43,473 bases of DNA, taken from an uncultured Desulfobulbaceae bacterium. GTDB lineage: Bacteria > Desulfobacterota > Desulfobulbia > Desulfobulbales > BM004. A model generated the notes under the pieces. It made no database searches. It was not told where the DNA came from and worked only from the letters and a program-made list of their open reading frames with translations. Numbering within the stretch: the stretch's first letter is position 1; each line of letters opens with the position of its first letter. The translations under genes and the position numbers were made by a program. Positions 28,001-35,714 of this stretch are shown one piece after another. The stretch spans positions 1-43,473 of the forward strand of contig CALZHP010000016.1 in NCBI GenBank assembly GCA_945787325.1. Reading direction: 5' to 3'.

Positions 28001-28649
28001 CTGGATTGTCGGTGGAGACGGCTGGGCTTATGATATCGGCTACGGTGGACTTGATCACGTTCTTGCTTCCGGTGAAAACGTCAATGTTATGATCCTTGAC
28101 ACCGAAGTGTATTCTAACACCGGCGGTCAGATGTCCAAATCAACTCCAAGAAGTGCAACAGCCCAGTTTGCTGCCGGAGGCAAAAAAATGCCTAAGAAAG
28201 ATATCGGAATGATCTTTTCTACTTATGGTAATGTATATGTCGCTAAGGTTGCCATGGGCTCTAATCCGGCACAGGTTGTTAAAGCTATGAATGAAGCGGA
28301 AGCGTATGACGGACCTTCTCTGATCATCGCATACTCACACTGCATCAACCACGGCATTAATATGACCATGGGCCTAGACCAGCAGAAAAAGGCTGTCGCT
28401 TGCGGTCACTGGCCTCTGTATCGTTATAATCCTGTACTTGAAGCTGAAGGAAAGAACCCGTTGAGCATTGACTCCAAAGCGCCTTCCATACCGTTTGCAG
28501 AGTACGCGCTCAATGAGAACCGTTACAGAGCATTGAAGATGATGAACCCTGAAATGGCTGACGAACTTATGGCTATGGCTCAGAATGATGTCAACAAAGC
28601 CTGGAAGTTCCTCGAAGGACGTGCCAAGGCTTTAGAGCCTGAAGCATAA
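25074..28649 (+). CDS. nifJ: Pyruvate:ferredoxin (flavodoxin) oxidoreductase, single-chain
   Basis: A 1191-residue homodimer-type PFOR that oxidises pyruvate plus CoA to acetyl-CoA, CO2 and reduced ferredoxin (reversible). Domains in order: the pyrimidine-binding domain with IYPITPSSPMAAEAD near the N-terminus, a transketolase-C-like domain (MGSGCETVRATVEHL, IGGRYGMGSAEFTP), the gamma-type domain (AQGYFVYDSKKSGSIT), two 4Fe-4S clusters (CIQCGQCSLVCPHG near residue 694, CTGCSSCVMVCP), then the TPP domain with the third cluster (SGACGGCGETAY, NATGCSSIYGG, GGDGWAYDIGYGG, DTEVYSNTGGQ). Length is typical. AAGGAG precedes the ATG, and a strong terminator follows. It links acetyl-CoA with the ferredoxin pool used by the formate dehydrogenases and corrinoid activator (inference from context). 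Confidence 0.97.
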   Translation: MSRQMVTIDGNQACTHVAYSTSEIITIYPITPSSPMAAEADAKATAKQKNIWGSVPAVTQMQSEGGVAGSLHGSLTTGALCTTFTASQGLLLMLPNMFKLAGELTPTVFHITARSLAAQGLSIFGDHGDVMAARQTGWGMLCSQNVQECMDFALISTQSALKSRIPFMHFFDGFRTSHEIQKVEQLTDDDMLEIIDEDLIIAHRKRGLTPDRPTMRGTAQNPDVYFTGRETVNKYYNAIPKIVQETMDKFAGLTGRQYHLFDYVGAEDAEEVIVMMGSGCETVRATVEHLVANGSKVGLVIVRLFRPFDSKSMIASLPESVKRITVLDRTKEPGAAGEPLYQDVRTAVGEAVDAGTMKSSPVIIGGRYGMGSAEFTPAMVKAVVDNMSAGSPKNHFCVGPNDDVAFTSLDYDEDAFNIEGADVFRAMFYGLGADGTVGANKNTIKIIGTETENNAQGYFVYDSKKSGSITTSHLRFGKSKIMSPYLINKANFIACHNFTFLDKYDMLSNCEDGGTFLLTTSFSKDDVWDHLPSAVQKQIKEKNLKFYVIDAISLAGAIGLGARINMIMQTAFFLISGILTKEEAIDSIKTAIKKTYGKKGDKVVQMNYDAVDAAVNNIVEVAVPDAITGHEMPLTVPADAPDFVREVTAKMIEGKGDQIKVSEMPDDGTWPTATTQYEKRNIAVNVPEWDSETCIQCGQCSLVCPHGVIRMKIVDAAHIASAPSSVKIADAKGKQYDGMKCIIQVSTEDCTGCSSCVMVCPAHQKDADGNKTDRKAVNMIPNTEEVRNRESENFKYFLQLPEMDYNKLSHTTIKGSQLKRPLFEFSGACGGCGETAYIKLATQLFGDRMLIANATGCSSIYGGNLPTTPYAQRDDGRGPTWANSLFEDNAEFGLGMRQTVNKMASQAVELLSEAVSAGTIDQGMMDDIINVSQKTQIEVEQQRERVAKLKNVLEGKDDTISKRLLNVADYLVKKSVWIVGGDGWAYDIGYGGLDHVLASGENVNVMILDTEVYSNTGGQMSKSTPRSATAQFAAGGKKMPKKDIGMIFSTYGNVYVAKVAMGSNPAQVVKAMNEAEAYDGPSLIIAYSHCINHGINMTMGLDQQKKAVACGHWPLYRYNPVLEAEGKNPLSIDSKAPSIPFAEYALNENRYRALKMMNPEMADELMAMAQNDVNKAWKFLEGRAKALEPEA

Positions 28650-28670
28650 TATTTCTGATTTCACTACAAC

Positions 28671-28708
28671 AAAAAGGGGCTGCTGGAATCTCCAGCAGCC
28701 CCTTTTTT
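28671..28708. terminator. Strong bidirectional terminator after PFOR
   Basis: A perfect 12-bp stem, GGGGCTGCTGGA with TCCAGCAGCCCC, has a 3-base loop and is flanked by AAAAA on the left and TTTTTT on the right. It lies between the PFOR gene (plus) and the YkgJ-like gene (minus), which converge on it. Confidence 0.95.
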
Positions 28709-28779
28709 ATATTAAAGCTCTTCAGAAAAAGCGATTAATATTAGCTTACGCCTTATTTATTAGTATGTGAGTTGGCAGA

Positions 28780-29742
28780 TCAGTTATTGCCACCTCCAGC
28801 CTGTTTTTTCTGGTTCAACTCAGCCCTGAAACCTTCAAGCTCACTTTTCCCCCTTGAAAGAAGTTCTTGCTCTGTTTCTTCCTGCTCTTTTTTCATTCGT
28901 TCAATTTTGTCCTTGATTTTATCTTCGTGTATTTTCAAATCCTGTGTTCCAAACATGGAAGAAGCAAGAAATTTGACTGCAAAATGCATTAGTTCAATAT
29001 CATCTTCTTTAATTTTTTCTATTGTTTCGTCATCTATCATGTAAGTATCAAGAAAGGTACTCTCAAAAACAAACTTTCGAAACTGATCGAGATCTGTACT
29101 TGCCATAAAAAACATGCGCTTTGCCTGCTCACTCAATGTCGCCTGATGGCCGAAAGATTTGCGACGCATAACAATTTCCATCCATTCCTTATTCATGCGG
29201 TCGCGAACATCCACACCTTGATCCTCACGCCATTCACGAACAGTCCATTCTTTATCTTCTTCGAAGCCCTTGCAGTGTGATTCTTTGACAATAAAATAAA
29301 ATTCTTCTGAGGCTTTCTCTTCTTCGGAGCCGCCCTCGTGAAAGTTTGCCATACCCACAGGATAATACCTGCAAGCCGAAGGACGGTCGGTGTAAATTCT
29401 GCAACCCTCTTCTTTTGAAATGATAAATGGGCAGCGCCCGTCTTCGTTTAACTTGATAGCAACGCCTGGGATATCTGTTTTCTCAAGATACGTGGGTTGC
29501 GTATAGGTGTGAAGAAATTCCGGGGCACTCAAATTAAGGCGCCTTCGCATCATCAAAATATCATAAGGGGTTAGAACTATTTTTATACCACCGCAACATT
29601 CAGTAAAACATGAAACACCGGGGTGACACCTAAATTTAATCTTATCATCTAGCGTATATTTCTGGGGCAAGATATTGCTTGGATTATTATCTTTCCCAAA
29701 CAAAGTTTTTTCCTTCGATGACATATTTGCTTTCTCTTTCAT
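28780..29742 (-). CDS. YkgJ-family cysteine cluster protein
   Basis: A 320-residue cytoplasmic protein with the N-terminal cysteine cluster of the YkgJ type (proposed Zn/Fe chelation): RCHPGVSCFTECC, followed by GRCPFIISKEEGCRIYTDRPSACRYYP. Exact biochemical function is not established for the family. The C-terminal 150 residues carry a charged helical region (DKIKDKIERMKKEQEETEQEL) that may form a coiled coil and end in a Gly/Asn-rich tail. I chose ATG 29742 rather than the longer frame to 29775 because AAGGAAGT (29755-29748) lies just upstream at correct spacing. It may share a divergent control region with the small gene at 30083. Confidence 0.85.
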   Translation of the reverse strand: MKEKANMSSKEKTLFGKDNNPSNILPQKYTLDDKIKFRCHPGVSCFTECCGGIKIVLTPYDILMMRRRLNLSAPEFLHTYTQPTYLEKTDIPGVAIKLNEDGRCPFIISKEEGCRIYTDRPSACRYYPVGMANFHEGGSEEEKASEEFYFIVKESHCKGFEEDKEWTVREWREDQGVDVRDRMNKEWMEIVMRRKSFGHQATLSEQAKRMFFMASTDLDQFRKFVFESTFLDTYMIDDETIEKIKEDDIELMHFAVKFLASSMFGTQDLKIHEDKIKDKIERMKKEQEETEQELLSRGKSELEGFRAELNQKKQAGGGNN

Positions 29743-29879
29743 TTTTAACTTCCTTATTAAATAATTAATTTGCAATTCATGATTTTTTTTTTAGAAATAG
29801 AATAATGCATGCTGAATAAAATCACTGGTCAATTTCAAAAACGGAATCAACAACTCATTTTAACCATCACGCCCCCTTG

Positions 29880-29949
29880 TTGTCAAATCCAATTAATTTG
29901 TCATATGCAAATCAATCCCAAAGGAATAAGTGCGAAATTGATTTGACAA
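29880..29949. promoter_or_regulatory. Inverted repeat between divergent genes, each arm with a TTGACA hexamer
   Basis: TTGTCAAATCCAATT (29880-29894) is nearly the reverse complement of AATTGATTTGACAA (29936-29949). The right arm contains TTGACA reading rightward (29943-29948) and the left arm contains TTGACA reading leftward (29886-29881). This fits two divergent sigma-70-like -35 boxes inside an operator-like dyad serving the YkgJ gene (minus) and the 64-residue gene (plus). The matching -10 sequences are weak (TTAAAA at 29863-29858 on the left), so this is only a candidate. Confidence 0.4.
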
Positions 29950-30082
29950 TATAACTTGATCTTAAATGTAAACGACTTACCTTATCTGTTTGACGGACTT
30001 ACCGGTTATTTTCTGCAATTTATTTTTTACACCTAAAGCCCAAACTGGTTTGTTCCGAAGTATATAAAAAGGAGATACAAGT

Positions 30083-30277
30083 ATGAGATTTATGTCTCAC
30101 TCAATAGATATGTCAAAAGTTCAAACTGTTGTCTACCATCTGCCAGATGGACAGACATTGACCGTTCGTGTCAATGGCGTTGAACAACTCCTTGATTTAG
30201 GCCTCGAGCTGACTGACATCTGCGATACATCCGACATTGATGGCGTTGTACATGTATTTCCCAAGGGACATGCATGA
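30083..30277 (+). CDS. Small protein of unknown function (64 aa)
   Basis: A 64-residue soluble protein preceded by a very good ribosome site (AAAAAGGAGAT, 8 bases before ATG), which is the main reason to accept it. It contains VVYHLPDGQTLTVRVNGVEQLLDLG, suggesting a short beta hairpin followed by a helix, then acidic DICDTSDIDG. There is no Cys pair, signal peptide or membrane segment. I do not recognise the family. It is followed 40 bases later by a PHP-type phosphatase on the same strand. Confidence 0.7.
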   Translation: MRFMSHSIDMSKVQTVVYHLPDGQTLTVRVNGVEQLLDLGLELTDICDTSDIDGVVHVFPKGHA

Positions 30278-30317
30278 TCGTTTCCTATTTTTCTTTTGCT
30301 TCACATTACATTTAATT

Positions 30318-31091
30318 ATGGATATTTCTTCGGACGGACACATTCACACAAAGTTGTGCCATCATGCTAAAGGTGAAATGGACGAGTTTGTTCGTGCCGG
30401 AATATTAAAAGGATTGTCTGAGATAATTTTTCTTGAACACCTTGAAGTTGGTATCAATTATTTTGAAACGACATGGCTTACAGATAATGACTTTGAATTA
30501 TACTTTGAGGAAGGTAATTTCCTTAAAGATAAATACAGCGACCAGATAAAAATCGGTCTTGGTGTTGAAGTGGGCTATAATCCTTACAGGATAGACGAAA
30601 TTCTTGAAAGGTTACAACGTTACAACTGGGATAGAGTGGGCATTTCCTATCATTTTATGGAGTCTAAAGGAAGGCATTTAAACCTGGTCAGCCGTAAACA
30701 AGTTAATATTAATGCACTTGATGAACTTGGTCCCGACAAAGTAATTACAGCCTATCTGAAAACATTAACTGAAGCTGTACAAATTATTCCGGCCGATGTG
30801 ATGTGTCACTTTGATGCTGTAATGAGATTTCACCCAACTGCAAGTCTGAACAAAAGTCACTTAGAATTGATTGATTATCTATTAGATACCGTTAAACAAA
30901 ATAAAATTGCAATAGAAGTAAACACCTCTGGTTATAAATATAGAAATGAACCATACCCCTCCCCATCATTACTTAAGCAAGTAGTTAATAAAGGTATTCC
31001 TTTGGTAGCAGCTTCAGATGCACACAAACCAGAAGAAGTAGGCAGATATTTCGACAGACTTGCGAGTCTTTCCAGAAAACTATATCAATAG
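30318..31091 (+). CDS. PHP-domain phosphatase, histidinol-phosphatase (HisK)-like
   Basis: A 257-residue metal-dependent phosphatase of the polymerase/histidinol phosphatase (PHP) family. Metal ligands are visible in order: DGHIHTKLCHHAKGEM (HxH and the following His), GVEVGY (Glu), VGISYHFM (His), DVMCHFDAVMRF (His), and SDAHKPEEVG (Asp-His) at the C-terminus. HisK-type enzymes remove phosphate from histidinol phosphate, the penultimate step of histidine synthesis. PHP paralogues also act on other phosphates, and no his genes are nearby. I took ATG 30318 because the metal motif starts six residues in, as in the family. The longer frame from 30237 overlaps the previous gene. The start has no good Shine-Dalgarno. 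Confidence 0.85.
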   Translation: MDISSDGHIHTKLCHHAKGEMDEFVRAGILKGLSEIIFLEHLEVGINYFETTWLTDNDFELYFEEGNFLKDKYSDQIKIGLGVEVGYNPYRIDEILERLQRYNWDRVGISYHFMESKGRHLNLVSRKQVNINALDELGPDKVITAYLKTLTEAVQIIPADVMCHFDAVMRFHPTASLNKSHLELIDYLLDTVKQNKIAIEVNTSGYKYRNEPYPSPSLLKQVVNKGIPLVAASDAHKPEEVGRYFDRLASLSRKLYQ

Positions 31092-31238
31092 CAATATTCA
31101 GTTACGATTCTTTCATCACACCATTTTATCCATCCTGACTTTTTCTTTTTAATATTTTAACTTGCATGTTCACCATTCTTCCTTATTAGTTTCCTTAAGA
31201 ATGCTATATACATTTTTAAATCTAAGGCGTAAATATAG

Positions 31239-31646
31239 ATGACTCTAGTTAAAATTATTGCGCAGATACTGGTACCGATATTTCTTATTATATTGGTTTC
31301 CACTGTTTCAGCCTCAGAAAATGATACTTTTACAGAAGTCTTGTTGGTTATAAAAAATGATGAAATTATCGCTTTCTCCGCCTTAAAAAGCAATTGGGTA
31401 TCCATAAAACTAAGACAATATGAGGCTGTTATTTCAAGCCAGTCTAAAGGAAATGTGGCGGTAGTTTTTACAAGTGACCACATTCTTGGTTTCAGTGTTT
31501 TTACAAATTTTTGGAATACAGAAAGCCTCAGATTAAAGGAAAAACTTGTTGAAATTCAGGTGGACGGCAATGTTGAGACAGTAGTAACGAATCAACGTAT
31601 ATTTGGTTTCAGTGCACATTCAGGAAGGTGGATCGAAGCTGATTAA
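31239..31646 (+). CDS. Exported protein with an exact 39-residue repeat
   Basis: A 135-residue protein with a signal peptide (hydrophobic residues about 6-23, STVSAS cleavage region). The mature part is built from repeats of exactly 39 residues: IIAFSALKSNW (43-53), ILGFSVFTNFW (82-92) and IFGFSAHSGRW (121-131). Trp53, Trp92 and Trp131, Phe46/85/124, Ser47/86/125 and GNV at 71 and 110 keep the period without gaps. The short alternating hydrophobic strands suggest a beta-repeat (propeller- or solenoid-like) domain, too short for a closed propeller alone, so it may oligomerise. I do not recognise a named family. AAGGCG lies 9 bases before the ATG. Periplasmic or secreted location is inferred. 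Confidence 0.75.
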   Translation: MTLVKIIAQILVPIFLIILVSTVSASENDTFTEVLLVIKNDEIIAFSALKSNWVSIKLRQYEAVISSQSKGNVAVVFTSDHILGFSVFTNFWNTESLRLKEKLVEIQVDGNVETVVTNQRIFGFSAHSGRWIEAD

Positions 31647-31811
31647 AATTAAAGCTTTCATTAATACATTTACCCAGAAACCATGTTTAATAAAAAAATT
31701 TTAATTCCAAGGTAACAAGGAAAGCCTGACAATATTTATAGAATTTGATATTCATTATTGTTACTGTGTTGTAAATGAGAATAATTATCAAAAACTATTA
31801 AGGAGAAATTT

Positions 31812-32183
31812 ATGAAAAGAATTGCCCTGCTTATTGCCATTGCCGGATTGGGTATGTCGCTATTAAACGGTTGTGCTGCAACGCATAAAAAAACAGTTGG
31901 TGAACTTATATCCATAGAACCCAATGGCTTTTATGAAGCGTGCGACAAATGGGCTCCTGGACAGAAAGTTAATTACTCCTTCCAGACGTCAGCCAAAGTC
32001 AATTTTGATGTTCATTATCATACAGCCGACGGCAAGGAGTACCCACAAAAGGAAGATGGTGTTTCAAAACTTGATGGATCTTTTGTTGTTGATAAAGAAG
32101 CTATTTATTGCTGTATGTGGGCCAACCCACATAGTAAAAGTGTCGGGCTGACATATGAATTTGAGGTACTTGGCGCGAAGTAG
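31812..32183 (+). CDS. Small outer-membrane/periplasmic lipoprotein
   Basis: A 123-residue lipoprotein. The N-terminus has KR, a hydrophobic stretch and lipobox LLNGC, giving a lipidated Cys at about residue 21. The mature part (GQKVNYSFQTSAKVNFDVHYH, then DGSFVVDKEAIYCCMWANPHSKSVGLTYEFEV) reads as an all-beta sandwich, similar in style to GOLD-like or emp24-like domains in which a small ligand or membrane is bound. This comparison is by eye only. A CC pair occurs in YCCMW. AAGGAGAAATTT precedes the ATG. The gene ends just before a bidirectional terminator shared with the fumarase genes. Confidence 0.78.
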   Translation: MKRIALLIAIAGLGMSLLNGCAATHKKTVGELISIEPNGFYEACDKWAPGQKVNYSFQTSAKVNFDVHYHTADGKEYPQKEDGVSKLDGSFVVDKEAIYCCMWANPHSKSVGLTYEFEVLGAK

Positions 32184-32199
32184 TATACATAGCTCCTAT

Positions 32200-32241
32200 A
32201 AAAAAAGGACCTTGATACAGTTTAATCAGGGCCCTTTTTTT
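32200..32241. terminator. Bidirectional terminator between lipoprotein and fumarase genes
   Basis: Seven A, then an imperfect stem GGACCTTGAT with ATCAGGGCCC (one A/C mismatch and one T-G pair) around loop ACAGTTTA, then seven T. It ends both the lipoprotein gene (plus) and the long minus-strand run from cca to fumarase. Confidence 0.82.
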
Positions 32242-32265
32242 AGAGTCGCATATCTTAATTAGATA

Positions 32266-32850
32266 TTACTGGCTTCTCCCTCTAACAGAAACCATTTCAT
32301 AATAATCGTTCCCCTCCAGATCATTAATAACCACCGCAGGAAATTCTTCGACTTCGAATCGGAAAAGCGCTTCCGGGCCTGCGTCTGCAAAGGCAACAAG
32401 TTCACTCTTTTTTATACACTTTGATAGCAGAGCCCCAGCACCACCGATGGTTGCCATATAGATAGCCCCGTGTTTCTTCATAGCCTCACGAACCGGCATA
32501 CTTCTTGACCCTTTACCAAGTGTTGCCAACAGGCCGAGTTCAAGAAGTCTTGGGGTATAAGAATCCATCCTGTAACTGGTTGTCGGGCCTGCAGCTCCGA
32601 TAACCTGACCCGGCTTAGCTGGGCTCGGTCCTACATAATAAAGAAGCTGTCCATTCAAATCTATCGGTAGGGGTTTTCCTTCATCCAACAGTGCGCAAAG
32701 CCTGCGATGAGTTTGATCGCGTCCTGTATAGATAGCGCCAGTAAGGCTTATCAGATCTCCAGCTTTTAAAGTATTTACAACACCCCCTTCAAAAGGGACT
32801 TTGATATTTCTTAAGTTGTCAAACAGTGCGGGACGTTTCAATTCAGTCAT
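32266..32850 (-). CDS. fumB: Fumarate hydratase class I, beta subunit
   Basis: A 194-residue C-terminal-half subunit of the two-subunit, oxygen-sensitive iron-sulfur fumarase. Features: LKAGDLISLTGAIYTGRDQTHRRL, the swivelling-domain stretch YYVGPSPAKPGQVIGAAGPTTSYRMD, and GAIYMATIGGAGALLSKCIKKSELVAF. With the alpha subunit it interconverts fumarate and malate. Class I two-subunit fumarases are common in anaerobes. The beta subunit of an L-tartrate dehydratase is similar, but the fumarase reading fits central carbon metabolism here. It follows the alpha gene by 45 bases and is the last gene before the terminator. The symbol follows two-subunit usage and is not meant as orthology to E. coli FumB. 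Confidence 0.92.
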   Translation of the reverse strand: MTELKRPALFDNLRNIKVPFEGGVVNTLKAGDLISLTGAIYTGRDQTHRRLCALLDEGKPLPIDLNGQLLYYVGPSPAKPGQVIGAAGPTTSYRMDSYTPRLLELGLLATLGKGSRSMPVREAMKKHGAIYMATIGGAGALLSKCIKKSELVAFADAGPEALFRFEVEEFPAVVINDLEGNDYYEMVSVRGRSQ

Positions 32851-32895
32851 AACTTATATATTTATATAATTTTTTCAGAAAGAACCGGTTTCAAT

Positions 32896-33732
32896 TTACA
32901 GTACAATTTCCTTATGTCTGTGCGCATGGCACTGGATGTTTACTGCAACAGGAAGACTGGCTATATGGGTATGATACGTATTGATATGGACTGCAAGCGC
33001 TGTATTTATACCTCCAAGGCCATGAACACCCTGCCCTGTCCTGTTTATTTTTTCCAGAATTTCCGATTCAAGCTTTGCGACATCTTCACGTATGTTTTTT
33101 TCGCCTAAAGGTCGTAACAGGGCCTGTTTGGCCATGATAGCCGCTTTTTCAAATGTACCTCCCAGGCCAACTCCAACAATCACCGGAGGGCAAGGATTGG
33201 ACCCCGCTCCATGCACAGTTTCCACTACATAATCTATTACTCCGGGAATCCCTGCAGAAGGAGGCAGCATTTTCAGACCGCTCATATTTTCACTACCACA
33301 GCCTTTTGGTAAAAAAGCAACTTTAATTTTATCACCAGTTTGAATATCAAAGTGGACTACCGCCGGAATATTTGTATCAGTATTGACCCTAGTCATGGGA
33401 TCACATACAGATTTACGAAGATATCCCTCATCGTAACCGGCCCGTACACCTTCCTGCACCGCCGCCATTAAATCACCTTTTACGGAGACTTCCTGCCCGA
33501 TGGTAACAAACACAGCAGCGATGCCTGTATCCTGACATACGGGAATTTTTTCTTTATCAGCAATTTCAGCATTTAACAGGAGAATTTCCAAAGCTTTTCC
33601 GGCAAGCTCTGATTTTTCCCGATCTTTTGCATCCTTAAGTTTTTCAAGGATATCATCCTCAAGGTCCGTTGCTGCCTCTATAACAACCTTTTTAACAGAT
33701 TCAGTTATTTTATTACTTTGTATTTCACGCAT
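32896..33732 (-). CDS. fumA: Fumarate hydratase class I, alpha subunit
   Basis: A 278-residue N-terminal-half subunit that carries the catalytic 4Fe-4S cluster. Likely cluster cysteines sit in PVCQDTGIA, KGCGSENMSGLKML and NPCPPVIVGVGLGG, the three standard family sites. The end, NTALAVHINTYHTHIASLPVAVNIQCHAHRH, is typical. It acts in the cytoplasm on fumarate/malate with the product of the next gene. The ATG at 33732 follows the panB stop (33745) by 12 bases, so it is probably co-transcribed with panB. L(+)-tartrate dehydratase alpha is the main alternative. Confidence 0.93.
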   Translation of the reverse strand: MREIQSNKITESVKKVVIEAATDLEDDILEKLKDAKDREKSELAGKALEILLLNAEIADKEKIPVCQDTGIAAVFVTIGQEVSVKGDLMAAVQEGVRAGYDEGYLRKSVCDPMTRVNTDTNIPAVVHFDIQTGDKIKVAFLPKGCGSENMSGLKMLPPSAGIPGVIDYVVETVHGAGSNPCPPVIVGVGLGGTFEKAAIMAKQALLRPLGEKNIREDVAKLESEILEKINRTGQGVHGLGGINTALAVHINTYHTHIASLPVAVNIQCHAHRHKEIVL

Positions 33733-33744
33733 GAAGCTTGGCTC

Positions 33745-34587
33745 TTATTGTTTTTTTTCTAGAATGTCCTTCACTTCAAGCTGCGTCGCGAAGCTGTGAT
33801 CTGCATCAGGAAATGAACTGCTCTTAACTTCATCTCTGTATGTTTCAACAGCCTTTCGTATCTGAGGTGCCAGGTTTACGTAAGTTTTCACAAAGCTTGG
33901 AATGAACTTTTCAAACATGCCAACAAGGTCATGAGATACAAGTACCTGGCCGTCGCATGCCGGACCTGCACCTATGCCGATTGTTGGAATTGCAATGGAT
34001 TGGGTAATTGCCTCAGCAACCTTATCCGGAACGCATTCGAGAACCAAGGAAAACGCGCCGGCACATTCAAGCCCCAGCGCAGCATCAACAAGTTTGCGGG
34101 CCGATTCAACATCCTTGCCTTGCAATTTATAACCACCAAGTTGCGAAGCTGTCTGCGGTGTCAAACCAATATGTCCGACAACAGGTATACCAGCCTTAAC
34201 CAATGCGTGCACCGTATCGCAGACTTCGAGACCACCTTCCAGCTTAACTGCATCACAGCCAGCTTCTTTAAGGAACCTTCCTGCATTTAATATTGCTTCG
34301 CGGATACTGCTTTGATATGACATGAATGGCATATCTCCAACCAGCAGAGATCTGCGTACACCTTTTTTAACAGCCTTGGAATGATGAATCATTTCATTCA
34401 TTGTTACCGGCACAGTCGAATCATATCCTAGCAGGACCATACCGAGCGAGTCTCCCACCAGCAACATATCAATACCGGCATCGTCCAATAAACTGGCGAA
34501 ACTGGCATCATAGGCAGTGAGCATGGTTATTTTCTCGCCCGCTTCCTTCATCTTGAGGATATCTACAATAGTCAGTTTTTTATTCAT
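33745..34587 (-). CDS. panB: 3-methyl-2-oxobutanoate hydroxymethyltransferase
   Basis: A 280-residue enzyme making ketopantoate from alpha-ketoisovalerate and 5,10-methylenetetrahydrofolate, the first step of pantothenate (CoA) synthesis. The TIM-barrel motifs are clear: MLTAYDASFASLLDDAG, DMLLVGDSLGMVLLGY with the metal-binding Asp, TVPVTMNEMIHHSKAV, GGLEVCDTVHALVKAGIPVVGHIGLTPQ, FSLVLECVPDKVA with the catalytic Glu, and IGIGAGPACDGQVLVSHDLVGMF. panC and panD are not adjacent. It lies between ruvB and the fumarase genes on the same strand. Confidence 0.96.
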   Translation of the reverse strand: MNKKLTIVDILKMKEAGEKITMLTAYDASFASLLDDAGIDMLLVGDSLGMVLLGYDSTVPVTMNEMIHHSKAVKKGVRRSLLVGDMPFMSYQSSIREAILNAGRFLKEAGCDAVKLEGGLEVCDTVHALVKAGIPVVGHIGLTPQTASQLGGYKLQGKDVESARKLVDAALGLECAGAFSLVLECVPDKVAEAITQSIAIPTIGIGAGPACDGQVLVSHDLVGMFEKFIPSFVKTYVNLAPQIRKAVETYRDEVKSSSFPDADHSFATQLEVKDILEKKQ

Positions 34588-34655
34588 ATCGACACCTCAA
34601 TGTTTCGTATCCTGAACGTAATTCAAAGTCATTTAATTCAGCTGGATATTAAATG

Positions 34656-35714
34656 TTAAGTAGGTGTATCAAACAAACCGCGAACTTCTTCTCTACCATG
34701 AAATTTACGACCAAAATGAGCGTATGCATTAGCCGTAGGCATCCGACCTCGAGGAGTTCTTACAAGCAAGCCGGATTGGATAAGGAAAGGCTCATATACA
34801 TCTTCCAGAGTAGTACGTTCTTCACAAACCGCGGTGGCAAGTGTATCAATACCAATCGGGCCTCCCTGAAATTTATCAATAAGGGTCAGCAGGATGCGGC
34901 GGTCCATATCATCAAGACCATGAGGATCAACGGCCAGCATTTCAAGGGCTTCATCAGCCACCTTTGCTGATATCTCGTTGTGACCACCAACTTCGGCAAA
35001 ATCCCTGACGCGCTTCAGCAATCTGTTAGCTATTCGTGGAGTTCCGCGTGATCTCCGCCCAAGCTCCATTGCACCTTCATCATTAATAGCAATGCCTAGA
35101 AGTTTAGCGGAACGCTTAATAATTGCCACAAGGTCTTTTGAGGTGTAAAAATCCAACCGCAGAATCACACCGAATCGATCGCGTAATGGAGGAGTCAATA
35201 ACCCCGTTCGTGTAGTTGCACCTACAAGTGTAAAACGTGGCAGGTCCATCTTAACTGACCTGGCACCGGGCCCCTGACCGATAACCAGATCCAGTTGATA
35301 GTCTTCCATGGCGGGATACAATATTTCCTCCACCACATGATTCAGGCGATGTATTTCATCTATAAAGAGTACATCACCTTCTTCGAGACTCGTCAAGATA
35401 GCTGCAAGATCTCCTTGCCGCTCAATAACAGGACCGGATGTAACCTTGATATTCGAGTCCATTTCATTGGCAATGATATATGCCATAGTGGTCTTGCCAA
35501 GCCCAGGAAAACCATGCAGCAAAACATGGTCGAGAGCTTCATTTCTGCCACGAGCAGCTTTTATGAAAATATCAAGGTTCCTTTTCGTCTGTTCTTGCCC
35601 GATGTACTGAGCTAAACGCCTTGGACGCAGATTGTTTTCACTGGACAGATCATCATCTCTTCTGTCGGCAGTTACTATTCTCTCTTCTCCTACCATATTA
35701 TCTTTGCTACTCAA
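34656..35714 (-). CDS. ruvB: Holliday junction branch migration ATPase RuvB
   Basis: A 352-residue AAA+ motor for branch migration with RuvA. It shows [23 protein letters not shown], Walker [10 protein letters not shown] (the usual family form is GPPGLGKTT, so one Pro is Phe here), Walker [10 protein letters not shown], sensor [19 protein letters not shown] with the arginine finger, [21 protein letters not shown] and the winged-helix C-terminus [16 protein letters not shown]. The start TTG 35714 overlaps the ruvA stop in TTGA (translational coupling); ATG 35696 is an alternative. Confidence 0.97.
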   Translation of the reverse strand: MSSKDNMVGEERIVTADRRDDDLSSENNLRPRRLAQYIGQEQTKRNLDIFIKAARGRNEALDHVLLHGFPGLGKTTMAYIIANEMDSNIKVTSGPVIERQGDLAAILTSLEEGDVLFIDEIHRLNHVVEEILYPAMEDYQLDLVIGQGPGARSVKMDLPRFTLVGATTRTGLLTPPLRDRFGVILRLDFYTSKDLVAIIKRSAKLLGIAINDEGAMELGRRSRGTPRIANRLLKRVRDFAEVGGHNEISAKVADEALEMLAVDPHGLDDMDRRILLTLIDKFQGGPIGIDTLATAVCEERTTLEDVYEPFLIQSGLLVRTPRGRMPTANAYAHFGRKFHGREEVRGLFDTPT

